DNA of 64,000 nucleotides from Gammaproteobacteria bacterium (GTDB lineage: Bacteria > Pseudomonadota > Gammaproteobacteria > Pseudomonadales > Pseudohongiellaceae), in NCBI GenBank assembly GCA_002730035.1, contig PBYU01000094.1:62001-126000 (forward strand). Direction: 5' to 3'. Each line of letters starts with the position of its first letter. Position 1 is the first letter of the stretch. Both the position numbers and the translations under genes were made by a program. Below are positions 18,219 through 26,829 of this stretch, piece after piece. The notes beneath the pieces are model-generated. The model was given only the letters and a program-made list of their open reading frames with translations. It ran no database searches and was not told the origin of the DNA.

Positions 18219-18641
18219 ATGAAAGTAGAAAACAAGCTACATCCAGACAGTGATCAAATGCAGGGATTTCAGGAAGGGGATCTGGATACGCCGATCTTCA
18301 TGGTGAACCTGCTCAAGTTCAAGGACAAGGCCGAGTATGGGGACGGTCGTGAAACCGAGGCCAGCGGTGCGGAGGCTTATGGCATCTACGGCAAAGAAGT
18401 GCAGGCCCACATCGAGAAAGTCGGCGGCAAGAGAGTCTTCGGTGGTAACGTAAGTCGCCTGATGCTGGGCGAAGTGGAAGAGTTGTGGGACATGGTGGCT
18501 ATCGTCATGCACCCCAGCAGGAAAGCCATGCTTGCCATGATTCAGGATGCGGCCTACCAGGCGAGTGCGATCCACCGCACGGCAGGTCTTGCCGGGCAGC
18601 TGAATATCGAAGTCAAGGGATGTTCTTTCTTTGAGGAATAA
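18219..18641 (+). CDS. DUF1330-type small alpha/beta-barrel protein
   Basis: 140 residues. The core FMVNLLKFKDKAEYGDG, with AYGIYGKEVQAHIEKVGGKRVFGG after it, is the standard start of DUF1330-like dimeric alpha/beta-barrel domains; the later run VAIVMHPSRKAMLAMIQDAAYQ is the usual fourth strand and helix. Cytoplasmic, no signal peptide. Function of the family is unknown. It is divergent from the selenoprotein gene, 100 bases away, and could share its regulatory region. The start ATG at 18219 is the only reasonable one. Confidence 0.85.
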   Translation: MKVENKLHPDSDQMQGFQEGDLDTPIFMVNLLKFKDKAEYGDGRETEASGAEAYGIYGKEVQAHIEKVGGKRVFGGNVSRLMLGEVEELWDMVAIVMHPSRKAMLAMIQDAAYQASAIHRTAGLAGQLNIEVKGCSFFEE

Positions 18642-18724
18642 AAGCCTGGCTAGACTCCGGTCAGATCAAGCAGATTGCTTAACGCATTGAGCGCCGGTGG
18701 ATAGTGTGCCAGTTTGGCCGGGGC

Positions 18725-18776
18725 CAAAAAGAAAAGGGGCCCAGAGCAGTGATACTTCCCTGCTCTTGGCCCCTTT
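18725..18776 (-). terminator. strong intrinsic terminator
   Basis: Near-perfect stem: AAAGGGGCC-AGAGCAG at 18733-18749 pairs with CTGCTCT-GGCCCCTTT at 18760-18776, with a ten-base loop and one mismatch. Read on the minus strand it follows the NIPSNAP gene stop (18793) by 17 bases and runs into TTTTCTTTTT, so it terminates that gene; the stem could also slow plus-strand transcription from the DUF1330 gene. Confidence 0.88.
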
Positions 18777-18792
18777 GTTGATCTCGAGTTGA

Positions 18793-19251
18793 CTACTTCA
18801 GATTGGAATAGTTCGTCGAGCTCATCATATAAGATTCGATAGAGATGCGAACGGCGTACTTCTGTCGCAAGGCTTCCCAGGCTGGATCCGCGGCGAATCC
18901 TGCCCACACCTGCTGCCTGTGTGCCCGGTCGCGATACGCCAGCATCCACACCAGTGTGTTGGGATCATCTAGCCGCTGCCATACGGCAACAACTTCAGCA
19001 CCGTGTTTTTCAAAGATCGCCACTTCCTCTTCTCTGAAGCGCTGATGCAGGTCATCGATGCCACCCTTGCCATCGACCGCAGCCTGGGCAGTGTACATGC
19101 GAAGCTCGAAGCAGCGAGCATCAGTACCTACATTCTTCGAAAACTCGGCGGACAAGTCTCCAGCTGGACCACAGGGTTGTGGTGCTTCTCCGGCATTGGC
19201 AAATCCAATAAGCCCGAAACTCATGATGATTGTTAGAATTATTTTTTTCAT
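18793..19251 (-). CDS. secreted NIPSNAP-family protein
   Basis: 152 residues with a signal peptide (MKKIILTIIMSFGLIGFANAGE). The mature part carries the NIPSNAP pattern: FELRMYTAQAAVDGKGGIDDL, FREEEVAIFEKHGAEVVAVW, NTLVWMLAYRDRAHRQQVWA. NIPSNAP domains are small dimeric ferredoxin-like barrels; bacterial exported members have no established role. A relative is at 28027-28455 and a wrecked one at 36123-36356. It is followed by a strong terminator and appears to be a single-gene unit, with the exported methyltransferase-like gene 62 bases upstream on the same strand. Confidence 0.88.
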   Translation of the reverse strand: MKKIILTIIMSFGLIGFANAGEAPQPCGPAGDLSAEFSKNVGTDARCFELRMYTAQAAVDGKGGIDDLHQRFREEEVAIFEKHGAEVVAVWQRLDDPNTLVWMLAYRDRAHRQQVWAGFAADPAWEALRQKYAVRISIESYMMSSTNYSNLK

Positions 19252-19313
19252 ATTTCTCTCCTGTATGTTTTGCGCTATCCAACGCGGCCAAATTAATCTA
19301 TTCGTACGAAAAC

Positions 19314-20081
19314 CTATTTTCGATATAAAACTACAAACTTACTCGTCTGACCCTGTATCGAAGGATCAAACACGCTGTTGTCCAGTGGGTCGTCAGCATT
19401 CTTGTGCAAATTGGAGCTTCTAGTCACACTCAGCCCTGCCCTTCCAGCAAGGTTGGCTACAACCCCTTCGCCGATACGGTGCAATGTCCCACCCACTTCA
19501 GGGCCGGCGCTCGTCTCTGCAATATGGTCTACCACCAGAAATACACCGCCCGGTTTTAGCACTCTGGCGATTTCCTGGAAAGATCCTGCGGGGTCGCCCA
19601 AGGTTACATTCTCACCAGGCGCGAACCAGAGTTCATGGGGACCCATAATCCAGGTCACCATATCGACAGAATTGTCTGGGGCATCCAGCGCATCGAAATT
19701 AGTCTTACTCAGCCTGACATTGGGCAAGCGATTCCCTGCCACTCGATTGTCTGCTGCTTCGCCGAAGAAGCCATCGAACGCACCCGGGTTCTGCATGATG
19801 ACACTGCCGGCCGCACCCACTGTACGACTCAGTATTTCAGTGTAATAACCCCCACCGGCCTCCATCTCGAGTACCGTCATGCCTGCTTCGATACCGGCGA
19901 ACGCGAGTACCTCTAATGGCATGCGCCTGCCGTCATCGGCAGCATCTTCACTCGGCCGATCGCCATGAATCAGCGCATTGGCTACCAAATCGGCAGAAGT
20001 CCCGTCTGCCAGTGTGAATGAGCTAAAGACCAGCAGGCTGCTTCCAGCCAGGGTGATAAGTAGCTGTCTGAATTTGTTCAT
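19314..20081 (-). CDS. exported class I SAM-methyltransferase-like protein
   Basis: 255 residues. A clear signal peptide (ITLAGSSLLVFSSFTLADG) precedes a Rossmann methyltransferase domain: motif I appears as VLEMEAGGGYYTEILSRTVG, the middle strand as DMVTWIMGPHE, and motif IV/V as ARVLKPGGVFLVVDH. Motif I has an extra Ala in EAGGGY where many have EIGxGxG. SAM is not expected in the periplasm, so the protein may use another ligand or be a non-catalytic descendant; that is inference. Homologues with signal peptides are common in marine proteobacteria and annotated as predicted methyltransferases. It may be co-transcribed with the NIPSNAP gene downstream. Confidence 0.85.
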   Translation of the reverse strand: MNKFRQLLITLAGSSLLVFSSFTLADGTSADLVANALIHGDRPSEDAADDGRRMPLEVLAFAGIEAGMTVLEMEAGGGYYTEILSRTVGAAGSVIMQNPGAFDGFFGEAADNRVAGNRLPNVRLSKTNFDALDAPDNSVDMVTWIMGPHELWFAPGENVTLGDPAGSFQEIARVLKPGGVFLVVDHIAETSAGPEVGGTLHRIGEGVVANLAGRAGLSVTRSSNLHKNADDPLDNSVFDPSIQGQTSKFVVLYRK

Positions 20082-20197
20082 GAGTTACTCCTGTCTCGAT
20101 TTGCTTTTAACGAACCGCAGATTCTTATTGATCGCGGAGGCATCCCTCCGGTTAAGTCCAGGGAGCCACTGATTAAAGGACAAATTCGAAGAAATAG

Positions 20198-20497
20198 CTA
20201 TAGCTGTTCCGGCCAAAGCAGGTCCGAGGGGTGGGGTACGCGGGAGACCAGCGGGATCACCCTGGGAATATAAAGCTCTGTAAAAGCCTTCGCCTCGCGG
20301 TGTCTGTCCAGGTGTTCCTGGGTCTCCCATTGTTCGACTAGAAGAAATTGTTGCTGGTCTGCCTGAGAATGGTAAACCTCGAAGCGCATACAACCCTGCT
20401 CATCGCTTGAGAGCCTGGCCTGTTCTTGTAACAGTATCTTCACTTCATCCACGTCACTTGCTTTGGTGACGGTTAACATTACATTGTTGTAAATCAT
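20198..20497 (-). CDS. ABM-domain (antibiotic biosynthesis monooxygenase-like) protein
   Basis: 99 residues: VTKASDVDEVKILLQEQARL, GCMRFEVYHSQADQQQFLLV and EQWETQEHLDRHREAKAF, the ordered motifs of the YgiN/ABM small monooxygenase fold. Members oxidise quinols or aromatic compounds without a cofactor, or act as ligand-binding dimers. The gene starts 4 bases after the stop of the XRE-type regulator, so the two are translationally linked. The start ATG at 20497 lacks a strong ribosome site of its own, consistent with coupling. Confidence 0.86.
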   Translation of the reverse strand: MIYNNVMLTVTKASDVDEVKILLQEQARLSSDEQGCMRFEVYHSQADQQQFLLVEQWETQEHLDRHREAKAFTELYIPRVIPLVSRVPHPSDLLWPEQL

Positions 20498-20501
20498 AGT
20501 C

Positions 20502-21242
20502 TCATTTGTTGTCGCGTCTTAGCGCTTTAAAAACTTTGGTTTCCCAGGGCCGAAGCGACAATAACATGCTCATGCCACGCTTCTTGTCGAGTGACAACTT
20601 CTCATCTTCCAGGTGCAGATCGTTGAGTTCGTTCGCCAGCTTATTAAGCTTGACCTTGATTATGTCAATCGATTTGTCAGACAGTGTGGAAGTAGCAAAG
20701 AGGCGGACTTCATGCTGCTTATCGAACTTGGAATCGAAAAATTCTGATTGCAATTGTTTTTCGAAGAAATTCTCAATTGGCCCAGATGTTATCCAGCTGA
20801 ATTTTCTGGAGATGAGTAGCGTGTAGCGATTGCCAGGCAACATATTGATCAATTTCATTCGGTCCAGCTTTGCCATCATGTTGATGCCTTCATGTTCCGA
20901 GATGTCATAAGTCTGAATAATTTCTTCAAAACTCCAACCGTTTAGCAGGCAATGAGCAAAACACAGCAGCTTGGCGTCATTGGCAAATTCTTGCTCCTGT
21001 TCTAAGCTAAGCTGGTCGATCTTCTCCGACCGTTGTTCAATCAGGGTGACCAGTCCAACCAGGTCTATCCCAAGGTAGTCACAGATTTTTTCGATTCGCT
21101 CCAGTGTGAAGTTGCCCTCCGCAAACAAACGCTTCACGCTGGAGTGTGAGAGTGAAAGCACCTCTTCCAGATCCTCATAGGTCTTGCCCTGGTGTTTCAG
21201 TTCCAGTTTAAGTGCGTCTACCAGTTGATCGCTCTGCGTCAT
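20502..21242 (-). CDS. XRE-type transcriptional regulator
   Basis: 246 residues from the ATG at 21242; a longer frame to 21383 would add 47 residues of low-complexity lead before the helix-turn-helix and is not favoured. The HTH is at about 5-60: LVDALKLELKHQGKTYEDLE, SHSSVKRLFAEGNFTLERIE, CDYLGIDLVGL. The remaining 185 residues form a helical region with no recognised ligand domain. Proteins of this build are single-copy regulators of unknown signal in marine gammaproteobacteria. It heads a two-gene unit with the ABM protein, which may be its target or effector partner. Intergenic space to the divergent PPOX-type gene is about 200 bases. Confidence 0.85.
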   Translation of the reverse strand: MTQSDQLVDALKLELKHQGKTYEDLEEVLSLSHSSVKRLFAEGNFTLERIEKICDYLGIDLVGLVTLIEQRSEKIDQLSLEQEQEFANDAKLLCFAHCLLNGWSFEEIIQTYDISEHEGINMMAKLDRMKLINMLPGNRYTLLISRKFSWITSGPIENFFEKQLQSEFFDSKFDKQHEVRLFATSTLSDKSIDIIKVKLNKLANELNDLHLEDEKLSLDKKRGMSMLLSLRPWETKVFKALRRDNK

Positions 21243-21445
21243 GCTGAAGTCTCTACTTGAATAACAGGCGGGGCGTGCCAGTTGCGCTGAACCACTAGGG
21301 AGCCTATGCACAAGTAGTAGCTCCCTGGTAAGACTATCCGGCTCGGCAGCAATTTGCCATAAGAAGCGCTGTAAAGCTGCCAAAGCATAGTAAACTCAGC
21401 GCTTCGTATTTCTATGATGGCCTCTTACGCCCACGGATATCCACT

Positions 21446-22111
21446 ATGCCCCCGATAGCACCAGCCACAAGAACCCGCATCGTACGCGGTGACAAACGCG
21501 CAGACTATGACGCCAAGAGTATAGAGGCGGTGCTCGATAGCAGCTTTCTCTGCCACGTAGGCTTCACCATCGACGCCGAAGCACGAGTCCTTCCCACAGC
21601 CTACGTACGCATCGGCGATGCAATCTATCTGCACGGGCACTTAAAAAATCAGATGTTGAATGCATTGCTAGACGGGCAAACCGTTTGTGTCTGCGTCACT
21701 CTGCTGGACGACCTGGTACTGGCGCGCTCCGGATTCCATCATTCGGTTAACTATCGCTCGGTTACATTGTTCGGCACGGCAGAACAAATCATCGGCGACG
21801 AAAAAGTTGAAAAATTGGATCTGCTCCTGAACCACATGGTACCGGACCGTGCTGGCCACTTGCGAGTGCATACTCAAAAAGAACTGAATGCCACTCTGGT
21901 AGTCAAGATACCAATCGATGAGGCAGCTGCCAAAATTCGTACAGGACCACCCATCGACGCCGAGAAAGACTATGAGACCGATATCTGGGCCGGGGTTATC
22001 CCCATCGACACTGTCATGGGAAACATCGAAAGATGCCCTCGACTGGATGAGTCTGTACCGACCCCGGAACACGTGCTGCAATTCCTGGAGAAGGGCAAGC
22101 TATTCGTTTAA
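21446..22111 (+). CDS. pyridoxamine 5'-phosphate oxidase-like flavin-binding protein
   Basis: 221 residues. Starts TRTRIVRGDKRADYDAKSIE, then FLCHVGFTIDAEARVLPTAY, IYLHGHLKNQMLNALLDGQT and VCVCVTLLDDLVLARSGFHH: the NimA/Pyridox_oxase_2 branch of the split-barrel fold, which binds FMN or haem. The order and length are normal for this family, whose members are usually annotated as nitroimidazole-resistance-like or hypothetical. Cytoplasmic. A small membrane-anchored gene follows after 48 bases on the same strand and may form an operon. Confidence 0.88.
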   Translation: MPPIAPATRTRIVRGDKRADYDAKSIEAVLDSSFLCHVGFTIDAEARVLPTAYVRIGDAIYLHGHLKNQMLNALLDGQTVCVCVTLLDDLVLARSGFHHSVNYRSVTLFGTAEQIIGDEKVEKLDLLLNHMVPDRAGHLRVHTQKELNATLVVKIPIDEAAAKIRTGPPIDAEKDYETDIWAGVIPIDTVMGNIERCPRLDESVPTPEHVLQFLEKGKLFV

Positions 22112-22159
22112 GGTAATCAGCAGCAAGCAAATCAGAACAACAAGAGCAGAAACAAGAAT

Positions 22160-22690
22160 ATGATAAGAAGCATTCTGAAGTGGCTCAGCATAGGATTCGG
22201 ATCGATCGTGGTGGCGATGGGTCTATTCTATAGCTACATGCGGCTGCACGATGGCCCTGTCGAGTTTGTCCCTCGGTTTACCATCAGCGTCGGTGGGCCG
22301 TTTCGTAGCGGCGAAATAGCCGCCTCCCCCACCGACTGGACCTTTCTGAAAGACCGTGAAGAGATCGAGATGGAAACCCTCAACTTGGGCACCTCGAAAA
22401 CCATCTGGATCTCCGTGGTAGACGGGCGCATGTTTATTGCCAGCGGTCGCCGTAACACCTGGATCGGTCAGCTGTGGAAGCAATGGCCGCAACGCGTCAG
22501 TGAGGACGACCGAATTATCCTGCGCGTAGATGACACGCTCTATGAACAACGCCTCAAACCCATTACCGAAGGGCCGGACGTCATCGCGGCAATGACCGAG
22601 AGCAGCCGCAAGTACGGCAGAGGCGGTGCGCCCCGCGATGATTCTATCGCCAGGGAATTCGTGTGGCTGTTTGAAGTAATGCCCAGGTAA
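22160..22690 (+). CDS. membrane-anchored protein of unknown function
   Basis: 176 residues. One N-terminal hydrophobic segment (LSIGFGSIVVAMGLFYSYM) anchors a periplasmic domain with GEIAASPTDWTFLKDREEIE, TLNLGTSKTIWISVVDGRMF and ARGRRN-like 'IASGRRNTWIGQLWKQWPQR'. The last pattern, with DRIILRVDDTLYEQRLKPIT, resembles small split-barrel domains related to nitroreductase/PPOX proteins, but I cannot assign a named family. It follows the PPOX-type gene by 48 bases, which fits a functional pair. It ends 5 bases before a fragment on the other strand. Confidence 0.7.
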   Translation: MIRSILKWLSIGFGSIVVAMGLFYSYMRLHDGPVEFVPRFTISVGGPFRSGEIAASPTDWTFLKDREEIEMETLNLGTSKTIWISVVDGRMFIASGRRNTWIGQLWKQWPQRVSEDDRIILRVDDTLYEQRLKPITEGPDVIAAMTESSRKYGRGGAPRDDSIAREFVWLFEVMPR

Positions 22691-22694
22691 CACG

Positions 22695-22883
22695 TTACTG
22701 CGTAGGCTTAGGTGAGCTTCTTAGCAGCAATAAGAAGGGAGCCGAAGCGATAATTATCAACATCATGAGTTTAAAGTCGTTGACGTAGGCTATCGTTGCC
22801 GCCTGCCGATTAATCTCTGCATCGAGTACACCCAACACACTTGAGGTGGTGGTAAGCAGGGCATCGGCTAATTCGTTTCTATC
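22695..22883 (-). pseudogene. C-terminal scrap of an EmrB/QacA-type MFS transporter
   Basis: A 62-codon frame without a start, ending at TAA 22695-22697. It reads SVLGVLDAEINRQAATIAYV then NDFKLMMLIIIASAPFLLLL: the last loop and last helix of DHA2-family drug exporters, whose C-termini have the pattern DxEVxxQAxxIAYxNDFxxM. Nothing of the other 450 residues is present; the upstream haem gene overlaps it by a few codons. A 3'-end remnant left after deletion. Confidence 0.6.
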
Positions 22884-24157
22884 TCAAAATCTGCCGTGGC
22901 TGAGAGGATCTCCCTGATTGCCCGCCGGTCTTCTGCATTGAGATGAGCAAAGTCCCAGCTACTATCCCTACCCAGTAGTACATCGTTTATGCGTTCGAAC
23001 AACACATCCTCAACCGGGCCAGGCAGACCTGCGAATGCTTCGGAATAAATCAGGTAACTTAAAGGGTATTCAAACAAACGGGTGTCCAGATTCAATTCAC
23101 GCAGGGATCGTCCACGGTCGTCCATTGGACCGAGACTCTCAAACATCTCCGTGAATCCAGACTCTCCAGAAATCGGGCTGGTGAGGCCCTCCTGTCCGAC
23201 CATGAACATGGAACGCAGCAATTCTTCGCTTAGAGATTCGATCTCGCGCTGTACCTGAGCGGGTTCACGCTGTTCGTCAGCCAATGCCTCCCTGGCATTA
23301 AAATTTACTCGGGAGATCAGGTTCTGCACCTCGACCTGGTGCTCGATCAGCAACAAGGCCACGATGTCGCTTTTCCCGGTGATGTAAGGCCCGGTATCGA
23401 GCAGGTCATCCAGATATGTACGATTGCCAGCCTTTGCCAGATTCTGCGGTTCCAGATCGGTAGCACTGTCTACGATGACATTACCCAGATGCAGTTGATC
23501 GCCGTGGTTGCCTGTCACATACCAGCCTCCCCAGCGACTGCTCAGGGGTGTACGACTGGTGGTCATGATATGGCCCTCGTGTGAGATTAACTGCCCCATA
23601 CGGCCGGTGTAACTTGAACTCATCATGAAGCGCGGCGTGCCGCCACCGGTCATGCTGAAGCTGTCATGGCAGCGCAAACACAGATGCATCTGGCGTTCGA
23701 TAATCAGTTGATCAGTTTCCTGTTGCTGCAGCGTATATAGTACAGGGCCCAGGTTTGGATCCATGGCCGCGAACTCGAGAGCTGGCGCGCCGGGTATCCA
23801 GGCGACGTAGGCCTCGTCGTTAAAATAGATTGCCCGCGGAGTCGCGGCAGATATCAGATCCACCTGCAGGCTGGTCTTGGAGAAAACCAGCAGCTGCGTC
23901 GAGCTGTCGATTTCCAGCGCTTCCAACACAGAATCCAGATAGCCTCTTTCTGCATCAAACTGAAGTGCCAGGTCTCCCCTATTGAGACGCTCTTGTAGTT
24001 GAGAGACCGCATCGCTTGTGTGTGCCGACCCATACCCGATGACCGGAAACTCCTGGTCATATAAAAGGGAAGACTGGCCATGGACTGGGCTGACCAGTAG
24101 CAGCAGCCATGCGCCAACAACTAATCGGAGTCTGAATATTTGATGGCCGGAGAACAT
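22868..24157 (-). CDS. secreted single-haem c-type protein of unknown function
   Basis: 429 residues from the ATG at 24157, chosen because it begins directly with a signal peptide (MFSGHQIFRLRLVVGAWLLL...VHGQ) and clears the quinoprotein stop by 19 bases; GTG/ATG at 24208/24202 would overlap that gene and bury the signal. One haem-binding motif, CLRCHDSFSMTGGG (Cys160, Cys163, His164), with later conserved-looking runs GRMGQLISHEGHIMTTSRTP and RWGGWYVTGNHGDQLHLGN. This layout matches a family of large exported mono-haem proteins seen beside quinoproteins and called cytochrome c-like; function untested. Being in an operon with gcd it may take its electrons, which is inference. Confidence 0.8.
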   Translation of the reverse strand: MFSGHQIFRLRLVVGAWLLLLVSPVHGQSSLLYDQEFPVIGYGSAHTSDAVSQLQERLNRGDLALQFDAERGYLDSVLEALEIDSSTQLLVFSKTSLQVDLISAATPRAIYFNDEAYVAWIPGAPALEFAAMDPNLGPVLYTLQQQETDQLIIERQMHLCLRCHDSFSMTGGGTPRFMMSSSYTGRMGQLISHEGHIMTTSRTPLSSRWGGWYVTGNHGDQLHLGNVIVDSATDLEPQNLAKAGNRTYLDDLLDTGPYITGKSDIVALLLIEHQVEVQNLISRVNFNAREALADEQREPAQVQREIESLSEELLRSMFMVGQEGLTSPISGESGFTEMFESLGPMDDRGRSLRELNLDTRLFEYPLSYLIYSEAFAGLPGPVEDVLFERINDVLLGRDSSWDFAHLNAEDRRAIREILSATADFEIETN

Positions 24158-24176
24158 GGGACTGATAATCAGCAAA

Positions 24177-26525
24177 TCAGGGCAGGCGATAGGCGAATAC
24201 ATAGCCACCCAGCGGATCTTCCTCTTCGGCTTGTAGCGGTTCGTATCCAGAACCCTGGGTTGAGTTAAATACGGGAACGACCACGATGACAGTCTGCTTT
24301 CCTGTAGGAGACAGGTAGCTCATAGGTGTTCCCTGGGCAGTATAGGGAATAGGCTGACTCCATAATTCCCTACCGTCACGAATATTAGTCGCACGCACCG
24401 TATTGTCAAACGCGCCAGCACTGAATATCAGCCCTCCGGCGGTCGTGACCGTGCCTCCGGTCTGCGGGGTGCCAACGGTTAGTGGAAGTCGTGTCGGGAT
24501 GCCTAGTGGACCGGTGTGCTTGGCAGTACCAATGGGTTTTTCCCACAACAATTCTCGAGTTTCCAGGTCCACTACACCGAGAATACCGTAGGGTGGTTGC
24601 ATGCATGGGACGTGTAATGGCGACATGAAGCGCTGGGTGTTATGACTGTAAGGCGTTCCCAATTGGCTGCCGGCAACACCCTCGGGTAGTTCATCTCGAG
24701 GGATGAGTGTTAATTGATTCGCCATAAACAGCGGATTCACGATCATGAGGTTGTTCACCTCATCCACGCTCACACTGCCCCAGTTGAATCCACCGGTTGC
24801 GCCGGGATTTTGTAAAATTGTGCCCACGCCCGGCACCGTAAAATGACCCTCGTGACGCATCTTCTGATACTCGATACGACACCACAGCTGGTCCAGGGGT
24901 GTTATGCCCCACATCTTCGCCTCGCTAAGCTGCATGCGAAAATCCGGCAGATCCATCGTGAAGGGCTGGGTTGCAGCCACATAGTCTTCCGGAACACCGC
25001 CAGTTTGCGGAACCGGCAGCTCCTGAATATCAAAAAGTGGTTCTCCGGTTTCACGGTTTAATACGAATACTTCACCACGTTTGGTGGGTTGTAGGACTGC
25101 CTTAACTTTTTCGCCATTGTCACCGGGCAAATCGATCAGCGTGGGTTGCGAGGGAACATCGTAATCCCAGATATCGTGATGCACGGTTTGGTAAGACCAG
25201 CGCACATTGCCCGTGTCACCCTCAATCGCAACAACCGAACTGGCATATTGATCGCTTACCTCAAGGCGATAGCCGCCGAAGTAATCGGGAGTCTCATTGC
25301 CGGTAGGTGCATAGATAAGTCCCAGCTCTTCATCGACACTGAACAGACTCCACACATTGGGAGTCCCTCGTGTGTAGACTTCACCCCGCAGCGGCTCGCT
25401 GGAATTACCGGGCCGACCCATATCCCAAGCCCAGGCGAATTCCCCCGTGATCGCATTGAACGCCCGCACTACTCCTGAAGGCGGCCCCACCGAGCGGTTA
25501 TCGATTACCCAGCCACCTACCACGGCATTGCCGCTTACGATTCCCGGTGGCGAGGTTTGAAAATTGGCGATACGTGGATCGTTGCCCATGCCGATGGTCA
25601 GGTTTATTTCACCCTGGTCACCAAACAACGAACAGCGCTCACCTGTCAGGGCATCTACAGCGATCAGCCTGGCGTCAGTTGTATTGCTAAGAATGCGTTG
25701 CTGGCATTCACCATCATAGTCAGGCGGGGCCTGGTAGTAGGACACACCTCGGCAACCCGTTGTAAAGTAACGCGCGGCGGCCAGGTGGGCAGGATCAATC
25801 AGTGGATCAAATTGCCAGCGCAGGTCTCCACTTTCTGCGTCCAGTGCGATGATGATGTTGCCACCGGTGCACATATAGAGCAGCTCACCCACCTGCAGTG
25901 GCGTTCCCTTGAATGCACCGCCCGCTCCGGTGCGATGGGTCCAGGCCAGTTCCAGGTCGGCCACATTGCCGCTATTGATCTGCTGCAGAGGTGAGTAACG
26001 CGTCCCTTTCAGACTATTGCCATAACTCGGCCAATCGGTTGCCGTGTTGACAGTATTAATACCACTGCGGGACGACATCTCTGTGACTTCATAGCCGGTA
26101 CCATCGTCGAATACGAATACCGTGATTACCAGTGACAGCGCAACACAGGCTTTGGCGATCGGTGAGGCAAACAGCGGTGGCGGATTACCCTGGTACAGTG
26201 GCCTGCGCAACCAGGGTGTCAGGAACCAGATTCCAATAGCGCCGAAGGGTAGAATGCGCGGCGCCAGTGCCCACAGATTGGTGCCGGACTCCGTGAATGA
26301 CCAGGCAATGGTGAAGAATAGCCAACCACCGTAGATAAGCGATCCCTGGGGATAGCTGTTCCATAAACACCATGCGCAGGCGCCCAGTGTAATTCCTGCC
26401 AACAGGTAATAAAACGAACCTCCCAGAAACACCAACTGTAGACCACCCAATCCAAGAGGAATAGCGATCAGGATAAGAAGTATGGGGAATAGGCGTGGGG
26501 GTTGAATTTCGATGCTGCCAGTCAT
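24177..26525 (-). CDS. gcd: membrane-bound PQQ-dependent glucose-dehydrogenase-type quinoprotein
   Basis: 782 residues, close to E. coli Gcd (796). Residues 10-115 form about five membrane helices that bind ubiquinone in this family; after a linker the periplasmic eight-blade PQQ propeller starts at about 165 (DWPSYGNSLKGTRYSPLQQI). Residues that match E. coli active-site landmarks are TGCRGVSYYQAP (PQQ-contacting His region), HHDIWDYDVPSQPTLID (catalytic Asp) and AVLQPTKRGEVFVLNRETG (Lys near PQQ). It should oxidise an aldose, quinate, shikimate or polyol outward-facing and reduce ubiquinone; exact substrate unclear, and position 'gcd' is given in the broad sense. The haem protein follows 19 bases later. 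A tandem repeat lies just upstream. Confidence 0.9.
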   Translation of the reverse strand: MTGSIEIQPPRLFPILLILIAIPLGLGGLQLVFLGGSFYYLLAGITLGACAWCLWNSYPQGSLIYGGWLFFTIAWSFTESGTNLWALAPRILPFGAIGIWFLTPWLRRPLYQGNPPPLFASPIAKACVALSLVITVFVFDDGTGYEVTEMSSRSGINTVNTATDWPSYGNSLKGTRYSPLQQINSGNVADLELAWTHRTGAGGAFKGTPLQVGELLYMCTGGNIIIALDAESGDLRWQFDPLIDPAHLAAARYFTTGCRGVSYYQAPPDYDGECQQRILSNTTDARLIAVDALTGERCSLFGDQGEINLTIGMGNDPRIANFQTSPPGIVSGNAVVGGWVIDNRSVGPPSGVVRAFNAITGEFAWAWDMGRPGNSSEPLRGEVYTRGTPNVWSLFSVDEELGLIYAPTGNETPDYFGGYRLEVSDQYASSVVAIEGDTGNVRWSYQTVHHDIWDYDVPSQPTLIDLPGDNGEKVKAVLQPTKRGEVFVLNRETGEPLFDIQELPVPQTGGVPEDYVAATQPFTMDLPDFRMQLSEAKMWGITPLDQLWCRIEYQKMRHEGHFTVPGVGTILQNPGATGGFNWGSVSVDEVNNLMIVNPLFMANQLTLIPRDELPEGVAGSQLGTPYSHNTQRFMSPLHVPCMQPPYGILGVVDLETRELLWEKPIGTAKHTGPLGIPTRLPLTVGTPQTGGTVTTAGGLIFSAGAFDNTVRATNIRDGRELWSQPIPYTAQGTPMSYLSPTGKQTVIVVVPVFNSTQGSGYEPLQAEEEDPLGGYVFAYRLP

Positions 26526-26573
26526 GCTGCAGGCTTCCTCTTTCAGTAGTCTTATTCTTATCAGGATTGCACG

Positions 26574-26653
26574 TAACTCGTCGGCAGGAAATTACTATAT
26601 CCCATTAACCTAACTCGTCGGCAGGAAATTACTATATCCCATTAACCTAACTC
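26574..26653. repeat. 37-base tandem direct repeat (2 copies plus a start of a third)
   Basis: Two identical units at 26574-26610 and 26611-26647, followed by the first six bases of a third (TAACTC) at 26648-26653. Each unit begins TAACTCGTCGGCAGG and ends TATATCCCATTAACC. It is 49 bases upstream of the gcd start and so may touch that promoter; read on the minus strand each unit contains GGGATATAGTAATTT, A/T-rich enough for a -10-like element. The rest of the roughly 300-base gap up to 26829 shows no gene. Confidence 0.92.
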
Positions 26654-26829
26654 TAGCCATTGACATGCAGTGACTTGCATAAATCTGGCACTGAAATTTT
26701 CAACTAGCGCGGGAGCGGAAGAGTGGCGAGATTATCCTATCCGATATAGAGGGCGGATCAGGGAATCACCAAAAGGAAGGGGCTATCCTACGATCAGAGA
26801 GCAGCAATGATTGGGAACCATGATTAATG

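Noticed and set aside
26574-26653. Possible CRISPR array
   Set aside because: Units are directly adjacent with no variable spacers; it is a plain tandem repeat.
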